Assembly (NCBI GenBank): GCA_030340625.1 | Contig: JAOPHQ010000577.1 | Coordinates: 292,875-356,874 of the forward strand | Length of the DNA stretch: 64,000 nucleotides | Source of the DNA: Merluccius polli | Lineage: Eukaryota; Chordata; Actinopteri; Gadiformes; Merlucciidae | Reading direction: 5' to 3' | Shown: positions 20,959 to 30,236 of the stretch, one piece after another | Position numbering within the stretch: the first letter of the stretch is position 1 | Layout: every line of letters begins with the position of its first letter | Program-made: the position numbers and the translations under genes | Notes under the pieces: model-generated | Database searches by the model: none | What the model was told of the DNA's origin: nothing | Seen by the model: only the letters and a program-made list of their open reading frames with translations

Positions 20959-23900
20959 ATTAATATGCTCATCGCCACCAAGTGGTCAGGGTGTGAATTG
21001 AAATCTGTCAAAATGACGGACAGCCCTCAGATTTTTCCGTCACCGTTTTAAAAAAACAGTCAATGACGGAAAATATTCTGTTAAAGCGACCCCTGGTCCT
21101 GATTACTGTTTCGCTGACCAATTGTGGATGTGACAGCAGATCCATGAAGAGCAGAGCTAGTCTTTGGCTGCCTTTTGGAAAAATTCTCGGTGCTAATGTT
21201 GCACTGCTGAGCAATGTCCAGCACTTCTGTCCACAGCTTCCCAAAAAATGCTTAATCTCTGTAGTGCACACGTGTCTTGTAGTGCCTTAATGAGGTCAAC
21301 CGCTGTGGCTAAGTCCAACGACAAGGATTGCAGCATATCCGACAGAAACTTGGTGTCTCCCAGTATTCTCCGAAAAGTTGCCAGAAGGCCAATGAAGTTA
21401 AGGTCTATCTGCCCATGCAGTCCATGTGCCTCTACACAGCTGTCTCCATTGTTCTCCTCGTCAATGTCATAGAGGACACAGAGAACAGCTGGAAGCCGGT
21501 CCATAAGGTTTCGACAGGCATAAAACCTGCAAGCCCACCTAACATCACTGAGTTTGGGCAAATCTCGAGGCTGATCCTGAAACATTGTGCACTGTATGTC
21601 CTGCCACTTCTGGTGTACATACGATCCAGATATAAATGTATATAGGCGCTGCAACAAAGAAAAAAAGCATGATGCCTCTGGCACTGCTTTCACTGTGTCC
21701 ACAATTACCAAATTAAGACGATGTGCATTGCAGTGCACATAAAAAGCTAGTTAGCCAGCGACTGTATCCTTGCAGACACACCATTGTGTCTGCCGCTCAT
21801 CACTGCAGCCGTAGCCTTGCCCAACCAGCTGCTCTCTGTATTCCAATCCGTAGTTTTGGAGGCTATTCACAATTTTTTCTGTTAGCCCAGCAGCATCAAG
21901 CCCATCGGCATGTTCAAAATGCATGAAACTTTCATGCACTGTTCCCTTATAGTAAGTACACGAGCACTAACGAAATTTGTTCTTGTTTTTTAAAGTCTTT
22001 TGTCTCATCAGCTAGGATGCTGAATGCCCTGCTTTGTTTTACCTCTTCAACAATGTCCTTCCTAACCATCTCTGCCAGCACCTCCAAAATCTAATTTTGA
22101 ATGTTGTGACTTGTATATTTGGCATTGCTATGCTCCATTTTCCGTTTATGTTTATGTTTTTCCGTTTATGTTTATGTTTTGGGTGGCTGTACACAGTAGG
22201 ACATCAGCAATTGTCTTGTTTATCCATTGCCTGGAGTAAAGATGTATTGTTCTCGACATCCCTCTTATACTCTGTCCATGCCCCCATGGCATTTAGATGG
22301 TACTCTGCTTTGGCATGCATCTGGAATCCTCCATCTTTATACATGACCTTTTTCCAGTTTGAAAAACCAGTACCCGAGGAGAACGTTGTCTCATGAGCAG
22401 AGGGGAGTGAAAAATGCCTGCACACAAAACAATGTGCAGTATCCTGGCATTGAGAATACTCAAGCCAAGTGTACTCTTTGTACCAGGAGGCGTTAAAGGC
22501 TCTCGTCCTACCCTTTCCGTGCTGAGTGCGAGGGAAGGTATTCAGGATTGGTTGTGCAGAGCCCACAGCTCTTGTTTGAGAAATGTCTGGAAATATAAAA
22601 TTTAGGTCATTGTTCAGCAATGCCAATTTTGAAATGACATACTGAGGTGTTCAAGCTTTACCTGTTTTCACCCAAAATGTACTGCATTCCAGCAGGCAAG
22701 CAATACAAAAGAGCAATTCACATATTGCTACATGGTGGGTTAATAACATTTTGAGTTAATTAGTACTCTACCTTGGGGACCTGGGTGTATCTAAAAGTAT
22801 TGATTGACATAGTTAACACTTCATTAACTATATTATATTTAAATTTAAATTATACTTTTTACAATATAGCATAAAGTGCAGATGTTAAACAAAGGCATAC
22901 TATTAAAAACTGCACAGTGCACAATGCCATCAGTTTAATTTAGTAATTAAAAGTAGGTAATTTAGTCACTTCATTCACTGAACAACTGTTGAATCCTTCA
23001 GAACAACAAATTATATAATATGTGGTATAAATATGACTACATTTTAAATCATTTTCTTCATATCTGTATTTTCACCTAGAGGTCCATGGCCCAGGACGTT
23101 TTGTTCAACACGTGATGGTCCCTGGCTGCATTCCGGCTGACCCTGACCCTCACTGTTGCTTTCAGTGCTCTCAGCCTGACCTGCACTGTCCCTGTTCTGA
23201 GCCTGAGGTTTCTTCTTAATGAAGAAGTCTTGAATATCTGCTTTTCTCCGTTTCATTTTTAGATAGAACAACACACATCAAAAGTAGTCTACAAAATTAC
23301 TTGTACTGTTAATTCATGTCGCAAAACAGTAGAGCTGTCAATCTTCCTCTATAATCCCATTTGAATTTAATTCCTTATTTGTAATATTCAAATTATATTC
23401 GAATTTGTAATGCTCAAATTTAGCCTATTATTAATATTTACTATGTACCTATACACTGTATACACAGGCTTATGCATTGCCAATGCCACTATCAGCATGT
23501 GGTTGTTATATGTTCTATCCACTAGAGGGCATTCCAACATTACCAATAAAAATTTCTTTCTTGAACATTTTCATCTCAACACAGTCCTCTCCTCATTGTC
23601 CCTCCCAGCTTCTTTCAAATAATTAAGCAAAACCAAGGGCTGCTCAGACTGCATCATTAATTGCACAGCTTCTATGGTTAGGAGTGGTGATCGCCGTTGT
23701 TGTAATTCAGCGCTACTAGTTTAAAAAAGCATGTGTAGTTCGCTGATGTAGTAGCTAAATCTGTCCATTAGTTACAACAAGATTGAGCTAGCAAGGCAGT
23801 TTTGTGTTTATATAACTTGAGCTAATGCTTTCTAGAGATCATGGGATTTGCATCGCTTTCTTCCATTGAAATGTTAGAGGTTAACGTTAGCACATTGAAT

Positions 23901-24115
23901 GTGAAAACGTTATTGTTCATCTTACCTCAAAGGTGTGCAGAACTGTCTTTGTTCCAATTCAAAGGCTTGCGTGTTCTCTGGCGTTCGAAGCACACAATGA
24001 TTGACATCACTAAGAGCCAATGAAAATTGGGGGGGCACACGGGGTGGCCAATCAGATCACAGGCGGGGCGGGTGCCCCCCCGTGCCACCACGGATCATCC
24101 GCCTCTGATTGTTTG

Positions 24116-24863
24116 ACCATTGTTGGAAGGAGCTTACTACTTACTACTAATCACATTGTTTTTATTTCTTATTCATCAAGTTTCAAGTTTAGTTTATTCA
24201 TACATAGCCAAAAAAGATAAACATATACAATTAAGACCAAAATCGACATCTGTAATGGTCCTTTGGCATGTATGAATGGGTCCCCCAAAGTAAGCTGTTG
24301 AAAGCTTTTGGGAGGGGGCCCAGTGTTCATGAGAGAAAATGAAATTTACACAACATTTGTACAACATGTACAATGTGGTACCGTGAGAGATATGTAAACA
24401 TTAGACATTACAATGCAGACAAACCAACATACAAATACATACAATCAATCATACAGTCATCCCAATACATCCATCATGTAGCTAGGGTATATTATAAATA
24501 GGTAGACAATAAATTTGCTTTTAGATTTCTTTTAAAAGCGGAGAGAGAACACAGCATCTTCAGATCATTATCAAGTTTGTTCCAGATCTAAGGCCCCCTG
24601 CAGACAACACTCATACCAGTGCAATGTAAACGCCGTTGTTTACCTGTTATGAGGTGTTTGTTCCTGGTTTGGTGTTGGTGCTGGGGGTAGCAGACAGGGA
24701 GCAGACCGGTCAGTCTGGGGATGATGAGGTGATGAAGATGAGGTTCAAAAAGTGTTTTGTACATAGTAAGTAAAGCAGATAATGGTAGAGAATGTCTAAG
24801 CTTGTAGAATAGACCAACATATTTTGATAGCTTCTTTGTCAGATGATCAATGTGGCATGTATA
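24116..24863 (-). pseudogene. Non-LTR retrotransposon, C-terminal RT fragment with 3' tail
   Basis: The minus strand encodes STTYTCHIDHLTKKLSKYVG then LFYKLRHSLPLSALLTMYKT and LFEPHL. This is the typical region downstream of the fingers/palm in non-LTR reverse transcriptases. The 3' side (24116-24580 on the plus map) is non-coding tail sequence. It is truncated at 5' by the LTR-like end at 24864. No catalytic motif remains. Confidence 0.65.
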
Positions 24864-24904
24864 TGTTGTGCTGTTCTTTGAGGAAGAAGGCCACCGACAC
24901 AGGA
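24864..24904. repeat. LTR-terminus copy, matches 29834-29874
   Basis: TGTTGTGCTGTTCTTTGAGG plus 20 further bases match the start of the LTR-like unit at 29834 with one difference. Beyond 24905 only weak similarity remains. This looks like the far end of the same, heavily rearranged LTR element. Confidence 0.55.
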
Positions 24905-27062
24905 ACATATTCCCGTAGCATGCCCACATTATTTTATTTACTTTTAGACTAGGTAAACTTATTCAATTGTTCTAATAAGGCCAAATTCATGAGCTAGTCT
25001 CGCCCCACCGGAAGAGCTCTTCCCAGTTACCCTTTCAGCAGCTGAAGAGAGGTCTGTCCAGGTCGGGTTACCATCATCCAGTCGAAAACCACCTCTAGGA
25101 GATGAAAAAAGAGTGTCATGACGGTTTCCTAATCTAGAGAAGATCTCACCCCCAATCAGGATGAGGCACTTCTCTGCAATCCAATCACTGTCAATGCACA
25201 ACAAATCATCATTACAGAGTGTTAACATCTTTCAACATCAATCACTTGTAAATAATCAATCATTAAAAGAATCAAAAAGAAAATAGAAAATATAGAGTGT
25301 AAAAACACATCACATTCAGATAGGACTGTCAGCCTCGTTGCCTCCTAGTATGAAACTTATGATCAACTGTTTGCACATTATACTGGTGTTAACAATAAAA
25401 CTGACTGTCAGCCTCGTTGCCTCCTAGTATGAAACTTATGATCAACTGCTGGTAACAGGAAGCAATGTTCCTGCTGTTCATTTCGTGTTTGCAGTCCATG
25501 TCAATGTCCAGATATGAGTCTCTGAGTCCATTTAGGGCAGGAGCCCCAGATCAACTGTCCTCTCTCTAATGGACCCCCCTCCATTATCCTGAACGGAAGA
25601 GAGACCAGAACCAACCAGTATCTTTGCAGAAAAACATCTAACACAATACAACAAACAATATGTAGACAGTTGTTACTATTATGTAATTATAGATCAGGCG
25701 TGTCCAAATCCTAAATGAACTTATATCGTTACTAATCTAAGTAGTTCAAACCATATGTGAAAGTTATATCAAAACAAACGTGCATACAAAGGTGAGTCTA
25801 ACAATAGGTGAATATGGTGAATATATATGTAGTGTTGTGAGAGGCGGTTTCAAAGCGATGATGATGGAAAAAAATGAAACCCCTACTCACACGTGTTCGT
25901 TAATGAAGCGATAGAAGAAGTGGTTTATCTTTAAGAAATAATCAGTTTTATTGTTAACACCAGTATAATGTGCAAAGTTTTACAGATATATCTGGGTCCC
26001 ACTACGTTTCCCTGACCGAACAACAAAGTATGTGTGTGTCAGTTCGCGAAGTCTGAGCACACATATCTCTGGCTCAAGATGTTATATACACAAACAATGC
26101 AACCGTCATCACAAAAGGCTGGCTGTCTACGTTTCCCCATGTCATCCTCGTCTTATCTGACTCCCATTGTTCTTTACATGTTCAAAGACAAGCCTGCCTG
26201 TTCTCTACTATCATATGATTATCACCATGTATTCTGCACGTCACCAACAATGTACTCATTCTGATCATGTGGAGTTTCGCTCCTATGATTACACGCTTCT
26301 GCTTATCTCATGCTTCTGTCTTACTTCAGCAGAAAGGCCCCGAGGTTAGTGTGGCCCAATTCATTGGTCATCTAACATATAACCATACCTTCAGTAGTCA
26401 CACATAGACATTGAATAGTCATTGAATAGTTTTGAGTACTTAAAATGAACCAACCAAATAAACCAACCTCAATTTCCTCATTGTCATCGTCCAAGTCATC
26501 TCTAATTATCAAAGGGCACCTGTGTGTGTGTCCCAGTTAAAAACACTCCGGCCCATCTAAGAATCATAGCCTTAGCAACGGTCAGCAGTATTGAGCAAAA
26601 ACAAAACATCGTACACAAAGACAAGACAATTGACACCACATTATGGAGATAAACTGAGCAACCTACAGATGGACTGGTTTAATTGCTACACCCCAACACT
26701 GCGTATCAGGTGTTTGCATTGTAATAACTACCACGCTCCCACAGCGCCCTTTGGGCGGGTCCCACTACCTCATTTGGTGAGGGGGGAATTTCCCTGAACT
26801 GTAACAGTCCCCAGCGCTGGTTGACCCCTGGACTTTTGTGGACGAGCGGTAGAGGAGATAACTTCTTATTTAAATGAATAGTATCCAACTTAAATGAGCT
26901 GTTGGTCTGCTAATTGTCCCACAAAACACTAAAACACTGTTACCCACATTTATAAAACAAATACACAAAGAAAACAAATCCACAGGAAACAAAACAAATA
27001 ACAGACATAAATACATAGTTGACCTCTACATATGTATTTTCTATGTCCCAACAGATCTTTAA
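24905..27062. other. 2.2 kb without a supported gene; possible LTR-element interior
   Basis: A minus-strand frame at 25228-24959 (WIAEKCLILIGGEIFSRLGN, then GGFRLDDGNPTWTDL) looks protein-like, but I do not recognise it. A 79-bp tandem duplication lies at 25324-25449, and a 32-bp inverted repeat pairs 25372-25403 with 25943-25974. 25800-26350 has the composition of a retroviral-type LTR, but no clear TG...CA borders could be fixed. Confidence 0.4.
25324..25449. repeat. Tandem duplication, period 79
   Basis: GACTGTCAGCCTCGTTGCCT and the following bases at 25324 are repeated at 25403. The second copy stops after AACTG at 25448. The copies appear identical over 46 bases. Confidence 0.9.
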
Positions 27063-27963
27063 AGGTGCGCTATGCAACTCGGTTATTCCTCCGCTGTTTC
27101 TGGGTTTTCGCCGGAATTGGGCTCGCATTTCTCACTATAGAGCTCCCCCTGCAGCTTCGGAATAGGCCTACAACACTGTCGTAAAAACTCATTGACAACG
27201 CCCCCCACCCCCCACTTCGATAAATAAATAGTAATACACAACGAGAACCTGGATTCGGACCGCAAACAAACATGTGTGGTAGCAAGTCACTGCTAGGATA
27301 AACCCTCACTAGCTAGCAAGCTAGCCATGAAGCAACCAAGCTAAACACATACAGGGCTCACAATAAAACGGTCAAGCAAAACACATTGTTCAACAGACTC
27401 TCAAACCACATTACAAAAACGAAGTTCACCCAAGGGTAGGCTACTTACAATTTCAGCAGCAAGACAGCCAAGTTGGCGTCCGTTTTGCATTCTTCCGAGT
27501 CTCTCAGTTGACGCCATTCCGCATAAGCTCGCCCTATGTTCACTCGTGTCTGGTTTCTTTGTTTATCATAATCCTTTCTCTTATTCTTCGATTCCTCCGA
27601 CCTTCCCCTCTTGGGTCTTGATGGATCCATAGTGGATTTGTCGATTGATCCAGAATTGCCTTGCAACTGACTCTTTATATTCAGCCGGACCCATGTTTGG
27701 CACCCCCGCCCAGGTCTACCGTAAAGCAGTGAAACTACAATCTGACTACATTTTCGAGGCGCGATTGGATACTTCCGCTGAGTCACATCCGTAAGTGGCG
27801 GGGACGGCCACATGAAGTTGCATGTTCTGTTTTTCCGCGGGGAACCAACAGGGGGAGATGAAACACCCACCAAACAACCCAGAAAGTGTTGTAGAACGAT
27901 CAGAACGACTCTCAACCTGCATGGTTAAGGTTATTTTTGATAAACGAGTTGCATAGTGCTTCT
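27063..27963. mobile_element. Kolobok-type DNA transposon remnant (901 bp, TTAA duplication)
   Basis: The ends AGGTGCGCTATGCAACTCGG and CGAGTTGCATAGTGCTTCT are inverted repeats, flanked by TTAA at 27059-27062 and 27964-27967. TTAA targets are used by Kolobok and piggyBac; the AGG-type terminus fits Kolobok. One coding exon survives on the minus strand. The catalytic transposase is absent, so this is an internally deleted copy. Confidence 0.75.
27449..27630 (-). pseudogene. First exon of a fish transposon-associated gene (KTDANLAVLLL family)
   Basis: The ATG at 27630 starts MDPSRPKRGRSEESKNKRKD and continues to VNIGRAYAEWRQLRDSEECK and TDANLAVLLL. It ends at a clean GTAAGT donor (27448-27443). 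I recall this short basic N-terminal segment from many fish transposon-linked genes, where it precedes the rest of a multi-exon protein. No following exon is found within the element. The open frame extending upstream to 27915 is probably not translated. Confidence 0.5.
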
Positions 27964-27967
27964 TTAA

Positions 27968-28539
27968 CCGTTCTAATGTTCGCAGCGCTTTCTTTATTAT
28001 GTTTCATTGTTTATTTTATTATTATTATTATTATCATTATTATTATAGGGTAAACCCATCATCACCACTTACTGTCACCATCCCATTTTGCCATGTCCAA
28101 CTTTCCTTTCCTTCTTTGTTAACCTTGTAATTTCTTATCATTAATAGCCACCACGCGAGACGTTCGAGATATTTCTTTGGAAGGAGCCCCCCGGCCGTGG
28201 AGGTCCCCTCCTTCGCTTAAGGTTCTTGTGCAAATATAAATAAAGGAAAAGAATAAAACAGAGAGTTAATGTCAATTCGAACACCTTGCTTCATATTACT
28301 GACAAGTTGACGCTTAAGAATAATCCGTTTTTACACAAAAACACTTTTTATCGCAGTAATGACATCTGTTAACATAGTTATTTATGAATTTAAAAGTCTA
28401 GATAATAACATATATGATTACGTATTGACCACCAATAAACCGAATTATTGTACTGGGCTTCATTCTGCCTTCTCCCCCTTGCAGCTCCAGGAGTGCAAGT
28501 AACTTCATTCACGCTTATTTAGCACACTCACGCAACGTA
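27968..28539. other. Non-coding stretch with (ATT)n
   Basis: An imperfect (ATT)n run lies at about 28018-28048. 28140-28260 contains CTTTGGAAGGAGCCCCCC, which echoes the GGAAGGAGC phrase of the repeat family at 24116 and 31590. Nothing else is supportable. Confidence 0.4.
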
Positions 28540-28727
28540 ATGGCGTCTATAACCGCGTCATACTACTTTGTTACAGTCCCACACATGTCCGTTGCTAGGC
28601 ATTTGCAAAGAACAGACAGGCTAAAATTAACCTTAGGCCTAATGAACCACATTAATTTACTTGCTCGCCAAGTAATGGACTGGCCAACGCCATTTCCCTT
28701 TGTCCCCCGAGGGAATTCTTCAGGGGC

Positions 28728-28822
28728 AGTCGTCGGGGGAGGGGTAGGGGGAAGGTTGGGTTTTAGTCGGGGTGGGGGTAGGGGTGGTCGGGGAGTCTTG
28801 GCCAGTGGGGGGGGAAGGGTTT
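28728..28822 (+). repeat. G-rich tract with G-quadruplex potential
   Basis: At least eight G-runs of three to eight bases occur within 95 bases (for example GTCGGGGGAGGGGTAGGGGG). The tract is open in one frame on each strand, but this reflects composition, not coding. Confidence 0.8.
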
Positions 28823-29019
28823 GGCTTACAGGGATTTGTAACTTATCAGGTCCTATAAGCTCCCAAGAGATCTTGTCTATGCTCCCGATGTGTGATATTA
28901 GCACACTTTATATCTTCCTAGTTAATACTGTGTATATGACCATCTATCTACTGGCACTGTTCAGTGTATATCTATGAGTTAGAGTGAAAGATAAGTTTAC
29001 TCTCTTTCTCCCGTCTCTT

Positions 29020-29080
29020 AGTTTTATGGCCCCACGTGTGGCTAAAGTTTAGCTTTAGCCGCACGTGGGGCCATAAAACT
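29020..29080. repeat. Near-perfect inverted repeat, 28-bp arms, 5-bp spacer
   Basis: Arms 29020-29047 and 29053-29080 pair with one mismatch around the spacer TTTAG. The arms contain GGCCCCACGTG. The single strand would form a strong hairpin. No coding or element terminus is evident nearby. Confidence 0.93.
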
Positions 29081-29333
29081 GATTCCTGATCCAGGAATGT
29101 GACCATCCTCCACTCCTCTTAGTGGAAGACAAAGAGGACAGAACAAAGGGTCATAAACTGCTCCCACGTGGTGGGATTCCTTCAGTCACATTAAGCATTA
29201 GCAAGCATTAGCACATACAGGGTTAGTCACACAAAAGGTATTATGTTTCATGCAAGTTAGCTTAGCTCTTTGAGGATGGAAATATTGCCAGCAATATGTT
29301 CCCAATCGACCTCCGGAGGCTTTTACTCCGTTT

Positions 29334-29492
29334 CCAATAACATATTCTCAAGGAGACTTTAACTCCGAGGTTTAATAACATATTCTCCAGGAGACTTTGA
29401 CTCCGAGGTTTAATAACATATTCTCCAGGAGACTTTGACTCCGAGGTTTGTAACATATTCTCAAGAAGACTTTGACTCCGAGATTTGTAACA
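29334..29492. repeat. 38-bp minisatellite, four copies
   Basis: The unit AACATATTCTCCAGGAGACT plus TTGACTCCGAGGTTTAAT is repeated four times with few changes. A minus-strand open frame across it is a by-product of the repeat. Confidence 0.9.
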
Positions 29493-29815
29493 TATACGAT
29501 ACTGGCCCTTTGCTTCTTCTATATGGTCGTACAATGACGACAAAATATCACTTAATTAATTCCCAATCAGAGTTATCAGCGCCTGTTCATCTTCACGTCG
29601 GGTTAACTGTAACGACTATGGACCGGAATAACAGGGCTTTACAACAACACACGCTAGCCACCTCTGTCACATAATGTCTCTATATCTATTGCAGATTCAG
29701 TCATTTAGACCGGGTTCTGCTTACCTGTTTTAATGGCCGGCCTGTGACAGAGATGGCGAAACGTGCGCTACCACGAGGCCCCGCTTCTCCCGGTCCATGG
29801 CCTCTCCTCTGCATC

Positions 29816-29833
29816 ACGTCGGGGTCACCAGAT
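29816..29833 (-). other. Candidate primer-binding site next to an LTR
   Basis: On the minus strand, TGGTGACCCCGACGTG lies three bases after the LTR end at 29834. A TGG-starting segment at this position is typical of tRNA primer-binding sites. The tRNA was not identified. Confidence 0.45.
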
Positions 29834-30198
29834 TGTTGTGCTGTTCTTTGAGGAAGAAGGCCGCCGACACAGGATCGCTTTTAACTCACTTTATTTGTTT
29901 AGCTTTAGGTATATTATCTATGAAGCAAAAGGAGAGGTATGTATAGTTCACGCGTGGAGCGACCCGTAGCCAGATATCTCTCCAGATACGTGGCCCAGGG
30001 TTTCTGCCCTTCCCCCGGATGTGTGGTTTGGTAGTACCTGGGCAGGCGTGGCCTCTATGACGCATACTATGCTCTGATTGGCTAGTGTTGAGCGCCCGCC
30101 CCCAGTGTATTATGTGTGCTGCCATCTGGTGGCCAGGTGCAATTAATACAGCTTATATATTTGTTCCTGTTCCCTTGTGGCTATGTGAGGATATGACA
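29834..30198 (-). mobile_element. Probable 5' LTR of a minus-strand retrotransposon remnant (365 bp)
   Basis: On the plus strand it begins TGTTGTGCTGTTC and ends GGATATGACA, so it has TG...CA borders, with a primer-binding-site-like sequence outside 29834. A matching end lies at 24864, 5 kb to the left. Between the two, no gag or pol domain is recognisable. An element with most coding lost is the simplest reading. Confidence 0.5.
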
Positions 30199-30236
30199 GT
30201 CTGTTGATACATATACTGTTATTTATTCGTCACATA

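Larger units (their letters stand above)
19702..21095. mobile_element. Non-autonomous hAT (1394 bp) inside the transposase gene
   Basis: The ends CAGAGGTTGCGCTAGAC and GTTAAAGCGACCCCTG are flanked by a perfect 8-bp duplication GTCCTGAT (19694-19701 and 21096-21103). Subterminal CCGTCATTTTGAC is inverted at the right side (AAAATGACGG). It contains a short telomere-like array, a 30-bp tandem repeat and a further nested element at 20323-20958. Confidence 0.92.
19145..23274 (-). pseudogene. TTF-type zinc finger / hAT transposase, ZMYM1-like (interrupted)
   Basis: Minus strand, N to C. 23274-23044 is an N-terminal basic segment starting MLFYLKMKRRKADIQDFFIK. 22626-22204 is the TTF zinc-finger region, with FNASWYKEYTWLEYSQCQDT and the CFVCRHF cysteine pair. 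22040-21750 is the start of the RNase H fold (ILADETKDF, frameshifted). 21738-21193 contains MHCNAHRLNLV. 19648-19145 is the C-terminal hAT dimerisation domain (ALPVSTAACERSFSALIKNH). The coding order and flanking hAT ends make this the element's own transposase. A 1.4 kb insertion at 19702-21095 and frame breaks near 21950 inactivate it. Confidence 0.82.
16693..24107. mobile_element. Autonomous-type hAT transposon, 7.4 kb with nested hATs
   Basis: The left end CAGGGGCAGATCC and right end GGATCATCCGCCTCTG are imperfect inverted repeats, flanked by a perfect 8-bp duplication ATTGTTTG (16685-16692 and 24108-24115). Subterminal GGGGGGGCAC tracts are also inverted. A TTF-zinc-finger/hAT transposase gene fills the minus strand at 23274-19145. 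The sequence at 31567-31595 shows the same flanks joined without the element, giving a paralogous empty site. Two hATs (17600-19065 and 19702-21095) inserted later, the second inside the transposase gene. Confidence 0.9.

Noticed and set aside
24020..24220. Small frame rich in Gly/Ala at the hAT right end
   Set aside because: It spans the transposon terminus and its target duplication, so it cannot be a gene of either side.
28540..28977. 145-codon glycine-rich protein
   Set aside because: The frame is driven by a G-rich tract; the opposite strand gives a proline-rich frame of similar length.
29262..29543. A CRISPR-like array of four 38-bp repeats
   Set aside because: The repeats are directly tandem with no unique spacers, in a vertebrate genome; it is a minisatellite.
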